Of a stretch of DNA of 64,000 bases, positions 36,551-47,879 are shown in pieces (position 1 is the stretch's first letter; each line of letters starts with the position of its first letter). The stretch is from Adenanthera pavonina (lineage: Eukaryota > Streptophyta > Magnoliopsida > Fabales > Fabaceae), in contig JAIVEN010000006.1 of the NCBI GenBank assembly GCA_026686845.1, positions 38,300,501 through 38,364,500 of the forward strand. Reading direction: 5' to 3'. The position numbers and the translations under genes were made by a program. A model generated the notes under the pieces. That model was not told the DNA's origin. It searched no databases and saw nothing but the letters and a program-made list of their open reading frames with translations.

Positions 36551-38731
36551 ATGGCAAGAGTAAAGAATTCAGAAGTTGGAAAAGGAGAGGCACGACCAAA
36601 GAGAATGGTTAAATCCCAATATGCCTCAAAGGAGGGTGAAAAACCAAAGAGAAAAGCCGAATCAAGCAAGGCAACTCCCTCCAAATGATAGAAAACAACT
36701 CCAAAGGTTGAATCAAAGAAGGCTGGACCTTCTTCACCGAAGAAAGTAGAGCCTTCGGTTCCTGTTCCTGCTGGTGCTGCTGTTGCTTCCACTTCCTCCT
36801 CTAGTACTGAATCTGGAGAATACCAACTCACAACAATGCCATTATGGAGCACTCTTCAGATTTAGGAGGAATACTCTACCAAACTTGTGAGTAAAAAGGT
36901 AATCAAGCCTCATTGTGTAAACATGGAAGATTTCTTAGTCTCTAACAATTTTGATGTTGGAATATGGATGCTGAGATATAAGAATCTGTTAGAGATACTG
37001 GAGAGATATGATGACGAAGTGGTTAAGACATGGTACGCCTCTCTGAAGTACAACAGCAAGAAGAAAAAGTGGGAGGTCAATCTGAGATCAAGGACCATTT
37101 GGCTCACAGATGAAACTTTTAATGAAGTCTTGGAAATTCCAGGGCAAGACGGCCTTAAGATTGACATCACTACTTCTGGATATATGGATGAGGCAGAGAC
37201 TGCTGATGAAGAAGGTGGCCCCTTTCTGAACTACAAGGAGAGCACAATCCTGAACACTTTGTTCAGAAGAAAGGAGAATAGGCCAACCATAAATTTGCTA
37301 AAGCCCACTGACCTCAGTGCTCAAGTGAGGATCTTACACTACATAGTGTCTAGAATTATCTTCAACAAAGGAGGTAGCTTCAATCTGATCAGAAGGGCAG
37401 AGGCACATGTGATGGCAGCAATCATGCGTGGGAAGCTCATCAATATAAGACATATCATTCTCCAACGCATGATCAAGGCAAGGGATCAGAGGAAAGACTC
37501 TACACTTCCCTATGCAGCAATCATTTCCAGAATTCTACAATATGCTAGAATTCAGCACCTTAAAAAAGGAAAAGGGTAGACCACTGAGATTTTTAAGGAA
37601 GATGAGCTACAAAGAATGAGGATTGAGAGAAATGAAGGAAGATGGATTGGGAAGGGAGCAGGAAAATTTGAAGATCTCTTCTTTGTTGAAGATGCCTCCC
37701 TACAGCAAGAAGGTACCTCTGAAGCTCCTGCAAGACCTACACCTCAACCTTCTCAGCTTGTCCCATATCCATCTCTGCCTGCTCACATTCCATCTACTCC
37801 CTCCTCTCGTGCCAAGCCAACCAAGATCACTGAGTTGTATGACAGTCTGTCTACACTCATACTAAGTATCAGGGATAAGCAAAATGCCAAGTTTGCTCAT
37901 CTACAAGATCAGATCCACCAGTTGGCCAAGAACATGAAAGTGGTTGCTGATGTATATGAAGACATTTGAAATGCCATTCCTGCAACTTTAGCTCCACCTC
38001 AGCCAGGATTCTCTGAGCCTGCTAAGTCTCCAACTCCTGAGCCTCCAAGCCCCTTTGAACTAGCCTCTTCTAAGCATGATGATACTGTAGATGATACTGA
38101 GGTTGTTAGTACACTGAACACACCAAGTCCTGGTCCTCCCTTGGACTATGGTATGGAAGAAGAAGGCCCTCGGGATTCAAGCTCTCATGACCCCATTCCA
38201 GCAAATACTCAAGAGTCAATTCTATCCCAGCAAGAATCTGAGCAAGTAGAAAGATTAGTGGCAGCCATCTCCACTTCACCATTCATGCAGGCTGCCCTAA
38301 ATGAAGAAAGGAGCATTGTGCCTTTTGTTGATTTAGAAGCAATTGCACACAATGCTCTCTTACAAGCTTAGAAACGAAGGCTTGAAGAAATGTTTCCTCC
38401 TCCTGCTCCCTCACATGTTACATATTATGGGTTCTCGGAGGAAAGAAGGGCACAATTGGCAATTACAAGGCAAGAAATTTCTGATGATGAAGATGAAGAC
38501 ACAAGTTCTGAAGTTTCTGGGTCCTTACCAAAGCTCAATCCAAAAATGCCATTTGTCCCTGTGGCTCTTCAAGCTATTCCAGTGTCTCAGATCCCTCCTC
38601 CTGCTGATTTTGTTCACCTTTTCGATGATGCCAAAAAGGGGGAGAAGAGTGAGCAAACTGGAAAGTCTGCTGTTGAGCCTTCTGGAAAGACTTATAGCAA
38701 GAAGACCAAGACCAAGTTAAAGAAAAAGTGA
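36551..38731 (+). pseudogene. Third (envelope-position) reading frame of the copia element
   Basis: One frame runs from the ATG at 36551 to a stop at 38729-38731, about 726 codons. It is broken by stops at 36686, 36863, 37577, 37967 and 38369 but has no frameshift. A basic K/P/S-rich start is followed by a compact domain (36887-37579: VNMEDFLVSNNFDVGIW ... RTIWLTDETFNEVLEIPG ... AHVMAAIMRGK) resembling the 'putative plant transposon protein' family found in Sirevirus third frames. Then comes a P/S/T/E-rich low-complexity region and a KK-rich end. No signal peptide or clear membrane span is visible, so an envelope function is not supported by sequence here. Confidence 0.75.
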
Positions 38732-39010
38732 TTAGATCTTATGCTTGAGTCCTCTTGTAGTGTTGCTTTGTGTTTCTGTTATTGTGTACTGTGTTCTGTA
38801 ATGTTTTACATTAATTGGTTCTTGTAAAAGTGACATTTAATGAAATGAAAGAATTCCTTGGTTGCAATGATCTGTTCTTGCTAATCTTTGAATCTCTTTA
38901 CTTGATCTACTATACATGATATCTTTTAAAATATAATGCATATGTTGAGGGAGAGCTTGTTAAAGTAAACCCAATTACTAATCCAATTTGTAAGTTATTT
39001 TGTCATCATC

Positions 39011-39024
39011 AAAAAGGGGGAGAA
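39011..39024 (+). promoter_or_regulatory. Copia polypurine tract
   Basis: AAAAAGGGGGAGAA directly abuts the 3' LTR. It would prime plus-strand DNA synthesis. Confidence 0.9.
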
Positions 39025-40698
39025 TGTTGAATCAAGTGTTTTGATAATTCCAAACCAACCTTCAAGAGCTTGAAGTAAAGATATCAAAGGTGCACAAAAG
39101 GTTTCAAGTGAAGAAATTTGGAGAAATCAGTGCAAGAATAGATGTAGAATGTTTAGTTATATTTTAATTTGAGTAAAAGACTTTGATTTGGTGAAAAGAT
39201 GTTTTAAAACCTTGATTCTATGTTAATTCATGGAATATTTGAAAAACACCCTCCAACAGACAAAGTTTGAAAGGTTTACACTGATCTGCTGTTTTGAAAA
39301 TTCGAACTTTACCTTTGGAAATTCGAATTTCATATTGAAAATGAACAAATCAAAAGAGAGACTTCTCTGGCAGACGAATTTTATATTCCAAAAATTTGAA
39401 CTTTGACCTATGTCTGAAAATAGTCTGAAAAGAGCCCTTCTCTGATAGACGAACTTTGGTGTTGAAAATTCGAATTTCATACAAAATACAACTTATGAAA
39501 ATTGAAAAATTCGTCTGAAAATATGTCAAAGTTCATCTAAAAACAAGTTTAGAAAGAGCTTTAAATTTACCCACTGACAGACGAACTTTGAACATGAAAA
39601 TTCGAATTTCAGAAACAAAGCTTGTGAGTTTGTTGTGTTGATATGTTGACATACGAATGACAATATTCAAAAATTCAAATTTTAAAGTAAGTCTGAAAAG
39701 AGGTTTCTCTGACAGACGAACTTTGCCCTTTGAAAATTTGAATTTTGAATTCATGAATTATAGTGCCTCATTGAACCAGCTTCTGACAGACGAATTTTGG
39801 GATTCCAAAATTCAAATTTTGAAGGTACTGTAGCAAATTGAATTTACTGTTCACACTTGATAGAACAACTTTAAACATGAAAATTTGTATGTTCCAATAT
39901 ACAATCATTTTCTAAAGATGAAAATTCGAATTTTGATTCACAACAGACGAACTTCGGATATTCAACGATGAAGTCTTTAGCCTTCAGTTTATGTGAAATT
40001 CATCTATTGACCAACAAAAATTCAAATTTCAGAATGTCAGAAGCATTAAATGCGGTTGGTTAAAGGATAGTTTTTCAGAGTAACCGTTGGATAACTTCTC
40101 CAACGGATAGATTTTGTCTCTAACGTATAGTTGAGACCTAAATCTATAAATATAACATCATTTGAAGTTGTAAAAAACAATTTTTACTTTGTATATACTG
40201 AAACTCTGCCAAATCATCTACTCAAAGTCTCTTACTCTCACACTTCAATATTTGTACTCCAACTTTCATATTTACTCTGATTGAGAGAGTTTATTAGCTA
40301 TACACAATCTTATCTTCATCTGGAAGAAAGATTTTCTTGTGAGGGGGCATCACAAGGGATTAGGGAAGTACTAAGTGAGAGTGCAAAGAGTGAAAGTGTG
40401 AACTCTAGAAACAGAGCATCAACTTTGTACTAAGGCATTTGCAAAAAGCCCACTGAATTCTTGCAGAATAGTGAAAAAATCTCAAGTAGTAACTTGGAGA
40501 CTGGACGTAGGTCAAGTTGAGAGATCGAACCAGGATAAATATCTGAGTCTTCTCTTGCCTACTGCTACTTTTACTGTTTATTCATTTATACTCTATTTTA
40601 CCATCATACTTTGCTTTCTTCACTTTCTTGACGTTTTGCAGAAAAATCTTTAATCTTCCCAATTCATCCCCCCTCTTAGGAAGCCAGCTTATCCAACA
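39025..40698 (+). repeat. Copia 3' LTR
   Basis: 1674 bp, collinear with the 5' LTR throughout, including its TATA box near 40145-40153. It ends TATCCAACA, then target duplication ATTTC. Confidence 0.93.
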
Positions 40699-41242
40699 AT
40701 TTCATCATGAGCTTCTCAAATTCCCTAGTATATTCTTCCACAAACAAAGACTGTTAGCGTAGATTTTGCAATTGAATAAAATTATCCTGGTAATAATGTT
40801 CAGGAAGGAACTTATGAGTAAGCTCGCAGTGCATCTACTCCCATGTCGGTATCTCGCTTTTACCTTCACGCTCACATTTCTTCTTGAGGTTCTCCCACCA
40901 TAAGGAAGCATGCTTCTTGAGTTTGATGGTAACAATCTTGACTTTTTGATCTTCTGGCACCTCTTTGTATTCAAATACTTGTTCTATTGTTTAGAGCCAT
41001 TCTACAAATTCATCTAGTTGGAGCTTTCCATCAAAGTCTTGAATCTCAACTTTAATATCACTACTGTGAACTATTGGTCTTCGAGGATAGCGTTTGCCAT
41101 TTGATTGAGTGTCACTACTACTTTGCCTTCCTTGTTCCTCCAACTGGACTCGTTGGATATTTACAAGCTCTTGTAGCAGTTGAACTCAATTTCTCAACTC
41201 TTTAATCTCAACTTCATGCACAGGTCTACTTCTTGGAGGCAT
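40699..41242 (-). pseudogene. Gypsy gag, 5' part
   Basis: On the - strand the start ATG is at 41242 (MPPRSRPVHEVEIKEL). The reading continues as a retrotransposon gag domain (WWENLKKKCEREGK, HYYQDNFIQLQNL, EEYTREFEKLMM) to the copia insertion point and continues on the other side of it at 28900. In-frame stops occur near 41196, 40997 and 40755. Confidence 0.85.
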
Positions 41243-41952
41243 TTTGTAGGTTAGGGTAGGATAGATTTGAAGTTTTGGGTATTGAAAAGGTTTTGGAAAG
41301 GTTTAGGGTTATATTGGAGGAAAAAATGGGTTAAAGTGGTTTTCTTTTTGTTTTTAAATTAGGGTGGAGGCAAAATTTCAGAAAGTATAAGACTTTAGTG
41401 TAAATTTGTGGAAGTTCAGGGGTCAAATTGAAATTTCAAAAAATTTAAGGGTAAATGTAGAATTTTGAAAAGTTCAAGGGTCAAAATAAAATTCCAGACA
41501 GTTTTGGGGGAGGAAATGAAATTTTAGAAAAGTTGAGGGGTCAAAATGCAATTTTAGAAAAGTGGCTGACTGGGAATGCTTATGTGGCATGATTGACACG
41601 TGGCACGTAGATGTTAGCTGATGTGTCGTTGACTGGACATCTCAGTGTTGACGTGGCAGCTGACGTGGTTGTCTTCAAACTTGGTGCTTGGACGACGCGT
41701 GGAAACTGACGACGGCACGTGGCTGCTTTGGCGATGGTGCATGATGGCGCATGGGTTGTTTTCTAGTGGTGAGAAACTCCAGTCGAAGGTATTTGGGCCT
41801 TCTGAACACAATAGCAAAGTCCTTGTGGATGAAAAATTACCATAAATAGTGTTTTCAACTGTGGTATCAGCAGCACCTCTAGAAAACTCACTTTTCTGGC
41901 CAATTTTCTGACTCTTCTTCCTTGCCTCTATTCTCGCAGACTCTCAAACCGT
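41243..41952 (-). other. Gypsy leader with repeats and G-box words
   Basis: Untranslated stretch between primer site and gag. It has CACGTGGC words near 41598 and 41718 (G-box/ABRE type) within a GC-richer patch (41590-41730), and a degenerate array of GGGTCAAAATGAAATTTTAG-like units at about 41405-41565. Whether any of this regulates the element is unknown. Confidence 0.55.
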
Positions 41953-41964
41953 GCTATGATACCA
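41953..41964 (-). promoter_or_regulatory. Gypsy primer binding site
   Basis: On the - strand TGGTATCATAGC lies three bases inside the 5' LTR. It matches the Met-tRNA site TGGTATCAGAGC at 11 of 12 positions. Confidence 0.8.
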
Positions 41965-41967
41965 AAC

Positions 41968-42240
41968 TGGCTTAGAAGCTTAGAGAAAAAAATTCCCAAG
42001 GTGAAAATGAGAAGAAATCTTATTGCTTCATTCCAATTCAACAATAGAAAGACATATTTATACTAATTAGGAACCCTCACTTGCAGTAAAAAATCAAAGG
42101 GGATACATTAAATCAAAGGAGGGGTTACGGTTGTTACAACTTCATCATTAGGGGGGGTTATGAGAGTTACAAACTCCATTATTAGGGAGGTTGCAAGCCA
42201 TAGTTATGAGGCTTTAGTTTCATCAGTTTCATTCATTGCA
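41968..42240 (-). repeat. Gypsy 5' LTR (right)
   Basis: Starts TGGCTTAGAAGC and ends CATTCATTGCA on the + strand, matching the left LTR at both ends. 273 bp, single copy of the 51-bp unit. Confidence 0.9.
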
Positions 42241-42511
42241 ATTTGAATTCGAGTTTGGTGATTGCTTGATCAAAGAATGGGGACTCCACCTAATATATGC
42301 CTTAAAATATATTTTTTTCAACAAAAGGAATTGAAGTTGGAGTTGGGCAGGAAAACAAAGAGGCCTCGAGATACTTGTGATGAGGAAGAACAACTCACTC
42401 TAATAAAAAAAATTGAAGGAATCTTCTGTTATTCAACCTGAGAAAATTGATGAGTTACTACTCACATTATCCGAATTGAATTTGGAATCTGTGAAGGGTA
42501 GCACTCTATAG

Positions 42512-43189
42512 AAATAAATTACCTATCTTTGCTGCATTGGTAATGCTTCTCTCTCTATATTTCATCCATTAACTAATATTAACGTTGGTACGTTTTCTAG
42601 CTTATAAAAAAAATTGACATTGGTACGTGACTGCTAGTTTAGGCAACTATTTTAATGTAATATGGATGCATTTGTGTGAGGAAAAGAATTTAGCAGTTGG
42701 AAAACCAATGAGTAAAAATGGATGTACAGGAAAATTCATCTACTCTGGTTTTTAAATAAAAACATTTTCTTTCTAATGTATTTACCTCTATTGATATTTT
42801 TGAATACCCTTATTTCCATGACTGTAAAATCCCTAAATTTAATGGAGACTAAAATAAAATTCTGTAGGGACTAAATTGAAATAAAATTCTGTTTGGGCCA
42901 TAAAAGTATGGACAAATATGAGATTTAAAAAAGATTAAATAGCACATAGTTAGTTATATAAATATATTTTAGTGTATTAATCCTTTTCATAAAGGAAATC
43001 CTAGTCTTCCATAACCCTAATGTTCTTTTGCCACTTAGAAAAAATAGGAGAAGAAGCTAAAAAAAACATTACTACAAATTAAAAGAACAAGAAGAAAGGA
43101 GAAAACACTAAGAAATTTAGTAATTCTCTACACTACAAGCTTAAATTTCTTCACTCTTCTAATTCCACAAGGTCTAACCACGTTTTAGA
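42512..43189. other. Spacer behind TNL C with possible LTR remnant
   Basis: No gene is seen. From 42823 (TGTAAAATCCCTAAATTTAATGG) to about 43190 the sequence has the look of a degraded LTR start and leader (ATAAAATTC repeats, AGAAGAAGCTAAA-type leader), but no second end or target duplication was found. A micro-insert with direct repeats lies at 42582-42628. Confidence 0.35.
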
Positions 43190-43740
43190 TATATTGAAAA
43201 CTCAAGATTCAAGACAACCTCTTGAGATTGAAAGTTGTGATTTAGAAAAAAGAAATCAATTAAACAGATGACAAATGCTTTTATAACGTTTCAACTTCAT
43301 CCAACTGTTGACAAGTCTTGTTCTTCATGAGACCAAAAAATCCCAAAATTCTTTTTCATATGATCTCTCTTCTTGCAGGATTTCTATGACTTTAAGGTGA
43401 CAGAGGGCTCACAACACACTGCCGAAAAACTTCTTCAGGAACAAACAAATTGTCTTGTGAATTTTTTAGTGATAGTCGTATTTAATCTTGGAAATGATCA
43501 CTTCACTACTGTTGGTGGGGGTTTTTCAGTATCAATCTCGGTTTTCAAATCTAAATCTAAAATATGGTAATTTTTAAAAGCAATTACATGTCCTAATTTG
43601 ATGTACTAATCCATTTTTTTATTAAAAAAAAAGCATTTTGCAAACTAGTATCAAGCATTTATGTTTATTCTGGCATGTGAATTGGGAATTCTTTCCTTAA
43701 CTCTGTCTTCTTTGTAAGATAGCTGGTAATTATAAAAGTT
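43190..43740 (+). other. 3' tail module of TNL C
   Basis: At 43377 CAGGATTTCTATGAC opens a block resembling the last 3' block behind TNL B (19656-19830): shared words include GGGCT(A/C)ACAAC, AAAACTTCTTCAGGA and GTTGGTGGGGGT. This supports 23042-42511 and this segment once being one transcription unit. Confidence 0.6.
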
Positions 43741-43866
43741 CTATTTAGGGTGAATCCAACATGGTCTTGAGACAGAGAGGGCAATAGAATTCTTTAAGCA
43801 CCTATTGCTTCTTCCTACCCAAACCCTTTTACATATCGCATAAGAGACTAGTGGTCCTCCTCAATT

Positions 43867-44553
43867 TAGAATCGGGAATACGAGTTACAACTCATGGGTT
43901 ATCTCATTTAACTCGTGAAATGGTGTAGGTTAGATTGCAAAATATGCAATCCATTTAAAACAGACCAGAATCAACCCGAACTGTATAACCCGCAAATTCA
44001 ACGGGCTAACTCGCGGGTTATCCGGGCTGGCCATTTTCTTTTTCCAATTTTTAGTATGTACCAATGAAAGAAAGGAAAATTTGAAGCAAGTCCAAAATTA
44101 AAAAAAAAAAGACACTTCATGACTTGTAAGAACAGATAAAAAAGTTGGATAAATAATGACATTAAGAAAACCCTACAAAAATGTAATGAAAGAATAAATG
44201 AAAATTTGAAAAACTCCATTATAGATAACAATAACAGATTTTTCATCAAATTGTTAACTCACAAAAATTTATATTACTATATATATATATGATTTATTAC
44301 ACATTTATTAACATAGACTTACCGAAAATAATTTTTTATCCAATTTTTAAAAAAATTAAACTGATTTATATTAAAAAATTTTGAATATTTGGTGAGTTAG
44401 GGGTTGGTCCATATAACCTATCAATCTACCATTGATGGGTTGGGAAACTCCAACCCATCAAGAAAACAAGTTGGCTCAACCCAATCCTGTTTTTTGTGCA
44501 ACTAGTCACAAGCGAACCAGTTTGGGTTGGGTTAACCCGTTTTCTCATCTCTA
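43867..44553. repeat. Possible MITE rich in AACCCG words
   Basis: Contains AACCCGAACTG, AACCCGCAAATTC, CGGGTTATCCGGG and GGGTTAACCCG. The ends (TAGAATCGGGAATACGAGTTA and, reverse-complemented, TAGAGATGAGAAAACGGGTTA) are imperfect inverted repeats. No target duplication is clear. Another TA tract lies at 44278-44290. Confidence 0.35.
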
Positions 44554-45142
44554 TTGCTTATGTGTTTTCCTAATTTAGTGCTAATGTGGAGAATGAATTA
44601 TCACCCTTAACTTTTGTTTTGATAATGAGGATTTGTGCTTATGCTTATTATATTATTAAACTTGTATGTTAACAAAAGGAAAAAAGAAAACAGAAAAAAC
44701 TTAACTTTACCAATCAAGCTTAAGCTTAACATAAACTTGAATATTAGATATACTGGTTATCTTAAAAAATTACAAATAATTAAATTTAAATAGTTTTAAT
44801 TAGATTTTACACAATTTAGACGGGGTGTATAATCTCTAAACACCCTTACAAGGGAAAACAAATAAACTAAAAAAAAGTTAAATAAAAGTAAGGGAATAGA
44901 AAATGGCAGCTAACTAGCTTAATGGGCTATAAAAAAATAAAACTTGTCACAACCAAAACACACTCAATTTAAATCCAAGTATTGGAACAGTAATATTGAA
45001 CATGTTTTAAGGGAAGCGAATGAACGTGGCAACTGACTTACTAGATTTACTCGAAACCCTTAATTTATATTTTTTGACTTCTACTGACCTATCTGGTTGT
45101 TGCTAAAATTTAATGCACTTAGACTTGGAAGGGAGCTTAACA
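44554..45142. other. AT-rich intergenic DNA
   Basis: Nothing recognisable. Confidence 0.4.
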
Positions 45143-45527
45143 GCCCATTTGGTTTGTTTACAACTACTATGTAAAGGTAATGGGCTTCACATTACCTGAA
45201 TTTTGAGCGTTTAATTAAACATTTTACATATGATTCTAATTGCTTAGATGATCTTGTAGAGGTAATCTGGATTATATAATGATGTAAAGATTTTTACATG
45301 GATGTAATAAGATACAAAAAGACATTAATACCTTTATAAAAACAAATATTAACAAATTCACTTTTAGGACTAAAGGTAATATGGTCATTTCATTTCTATT
45401 CTTATTTTTTTAATATAAAAAAATATCATTATATCATTATTTATATCCTACCAAACAAACTCACATATAATCACTATCCCATCACGTTACATTATATTAC
45501 CGTCATATAATTGAACCAAATAGGCCC
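45143..45527. mobile_element. MITE-like element with GCCCATTTGGTTTG ends
   Basis: The left end is GCCCATTTGGTTTGTTTAC and the right end reverse-complemented is GGGCCTATTTGGTTCAA. The interior has further inverted words (TGTAAAGGTAATG / TTACATTATATTACC). It is non-coding. Confidence 0.5.
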
Positions 45528-46158
45528 AAGTCTCTCCCTCTTTTTGTATGGTTTTGACCATAGCATTTTATTGGCCGAAAAAACGATCATAGCCTTTATT
45601 CAAAAAAAAATAAAACACTCAATTTATTTTCCCTCAATTCCGTTCTGATCGCGCTTAAGGTTTTGGCATATAATGACAATAAATAAATTGATACAATTTT
45701 ATTAAATTATTCTTATTATATTTTCTTTTTTTCATTAATTAATAAAAAATTAATTAATTGTTAGGGATAGAATTAGAAAAAAGTATTTAATTATGCATTG
45801 ATATTATAAAACTTCAGTTAAATGCAACAAAAAATTTGGTTAAAATGATGCTCCTTCCCATTTTTTTTATAAGATACTTTTTAGAAATATTCTATGGTTC
45901 AAATATTAGTTACTTTGTAAGAGTTTGTGCAACATTAATTACTTTATTCCAAAAATAATTTTCTTAAAAATTACTTTATGAAGCATTAATTGTTTTAAAA
46001 AGTTTAATTTTATAATATCTATTAGGGATAAAGATGGAACCAAAACAATTTTTATATAATTTTATTAATATAATTAACTTTTTTTTTATTTCGATGAAGT
46101 ATGTAAAAGTGAGACGGAGTAATCAAAAGAGGAGTGAAGTAGATGAAAATAAAGTAGT
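45528..46158. other. AT-rich intergenic DNA
   Basis: No gene. It holds one poly(A)-type micro-insert between imperfect direct repeats (45556-45600). Confidence 0.4.
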
Positions 46159-46329
46159 ACCCGTTTGGTTTGTCTTTTTGTAAAAAGTTATTTAGAATAA
46201 CCACAATTTACAAAAATGAAATTTGGATAAAAATACAAAAATTTACTATAAACTTGTTTGGATAACTTTAAAAAAAATTATGGTTAGAAACCATGATTTG
46301 ATTCTTTAAAAGGTAAAGCAAACAGGCCC
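46159..46329. mobile_element. Short MITE with CCCGTTTGGTTTG ends
   Basis: The left end ACCCGTTTGGTTTGTC and the right end (reverse complement GGGCCTGTTTGCTTTACC) are imperfect inverted repeats. TAGT flanks both sides (46155-46158, 46330-46333). Non-coding, about 171 bp. Confidence 0.5.
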
Positions 46330-47879
46330 TAGTGATTGGAAATAGTGAAAACAAAGTAGTGATTGGAAACGAGAAGTCCAATAAATTACCCAACTGGCCA
46401 ACTCTATCTAAAATTGGCAGGCATATCCTATTGCTTCAATTAAACTAGGTAATAGTGATTAATATGATGTAATAGTGTTTACCTAAATCATTTTTCATCG
46501 GAGGGAGTGATGATGTTAAAATTTGAATGATTGATGGATTAAATGTAATAAACCCAAGTTAAGATGCAAAGAACCCAAGTTAAGATGCAAAGAAAGCATA
46601 AATAATGAATATTTTATTTTTTTTAATTGATTTTTTTATGATTGAAATGTATGCTTAAGAATGAAAAAAAACTAAATGAATACAAGATGGATGCTATGTA
46701 ATCACTAACTAATGCAAATTAATTAGATGCTATGACTTAATTAAATCCTAAGTGTAAAGGAAGGTAAATGTAAACGTGATTATGGAAACTAAAAAATTTA
46801 GCTTAATTTAGTTAAAAGTTAATTTAAAAATGTGAATAGAATTAATGGAGTTTAAGTAAAAAAGTGAATGACTAAACAAATATAAAATAATAGTTGATGT
46901 ATGAAAAGTGAACCAATTGAATGAACTTAATCTAACTAAAATTAACACTAAGTGTACCTAAATGTAAGCTATGTATTTGATGAAAAATGCTTAAGTATAG
47001 ATGTAAGCTATTAGTGAACAATGCCTAATATTCTAATATAAAATGCAATAATCTAATATTTACTTTGGGGGGGGGGTGTGGTTTTAAGATTAAATGTATT
47101 AGCGAATAAACTTGACAAACTAATATGAAAAGCAACAAACCATTAAAATAATAACTAAAAATAGATTAGTCATAAACTACTTAGAAATCATAAATGAGAA
47201 AACTACACTTAAAATATAGAAATATATAAATAAGTGTGGTTCCTAACTTGATTTAGAAAATGACAATCATAAGACTTAAAAATAATTTTTTTTAAAAATA
47301 ATGATTAAAATTAATATGCATAACCATTCAATTTAAGAACTTTAAATAACATTTGTACAATATAAATGACAAAATTAACTTCAATCATATACTAATGATT
47401 TAAGTATTTTAACAAACACATAAAAAGTATGAAAATTATGCAAATTAGTCAAGACCAATGGATAATAATTCACCATCTAACCAAACTTGTCCAATCTCAA
47501 ACATGATTTATAACATGACTTCTCAATTTAACAACTTTCCAATCATCAAGACTAAGGTAACGAGGCACATAGTTCATCAATTTAAATATCCAAACACTTG
47601 AAAAATATAAGGTACAGCAGCTGGACAATGTGATGAAAAAACGAAATTTCCTTAAAATCCAAGCAAAATCCAATGCAAACTTATTCTCTTACATAGGATG
47701 TCTATCCATAATATAATCTATCAAATGTACAACCCAAATACATTAATTTCATCACAATTTCAGGTTTGAACCTGTCTCTAATTATCAATAAAATTAATAT
47801 AAAAATAAGAGAAAAAGTAGTGGAAAGATAGTCTCCTTACCATGCAGTCTTGAGCCTTCAAGTCATCTCCCTCTCCAAG
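46330..47879. other. AT-rich intergenic DNA
   Basis: A 21-bp tandem duplication (AACCCAAGTTAAGATGCAAAG) sits at 46551-46592, and a G run at 47067-47076. No gene is visible. Confidence 0.5.

Larger units (their letters stand above)
28901..40698 (+). mobile_element. Sirevirus-like Ty1/copia retrotransposon
   Basis: A complete 11.8 kb element with 1.67 kb LTRs (28901-30573 and 39025-40698), TGTT...AACA ends and a target duplication ATTTT (28896-28900) / ATTTC (40699-40703). The primer site is TGGTATCAGAGCC and the polypurine tract is AAAAAGGGGGAGAA. Pol order is protease, integrase, RT, RNase H, which defines copia. A long extra reading frame after pol, large LTRs and large size fit the Sirevirus (SIRE/Maximus) lineage. 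It lies inside gag of the gypsy element in the opposite orientation. It is dead: 16 in-frame stops and one frame change. Confidence 0.93.
24896..42240 (-). mobile_element. Ty3/gypsy retrotransposon in TNL C, itself interrupted
   Basis: A full-length but dead gypsy element on the - strand. Its 5' LTR is the right one (41968-42240) and its 3' LTR the left (24896-25218). Both have TG...CA ends. The target duplication is ATTTA/ATTTG. The primer site and polypurine tract are in the expected places. Domain order on the - strand is gag, protease, RT, RNase H, integrase, which is the Ty3/gypsy order. A copia element (28901-40698) cuts gag. Without it the element is about 5.5 kb. The two LTRs differ by roughly 10 changes in the first ~155 alignable bases (hand count), more than the copia LTRs, in keeping with the nesting order. 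Confidence 0.92.
23042..42511 (+). pseudogene. Broken TNL C, LRR/C-JID exon split by nested transposons
   Basis: Only the last exon is seen. It begins at 23042 after a CAG acceptor (DFVNLRR...) and reads LRRs to about 24330 with a stop at 23283, a frameshift near 23546 and a CGA-to-TGA-type stop at 24146. C-JID-like sequence (GNLLGFIFCFVIPQFS, then DNVLQWYDP) runs to 24895. The exon resumes at 42241 (FEFGDCLIKEWGLHLIYA) and ends at a stop at 42509-42511 after a basic stretch (GRKTKRPRD). Between the halves sits the gypsy element with copia inside it. ATTTA (24891-24895) and ATTTG (42241-42245) are the target duplication. No TIR or NB-ARC exons lie upstream, so it was already truncated or rearranged. 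The LRRs differ clearly from TNL A, B and D. Confidence 0.88.

Noticed and set aside
36551..38731. Reading the third frame as evidence of an integrated virus
   Set aside because: It lies inside a complete LTR retrotransposon with copia-order pol and has no recognisable envelope features.
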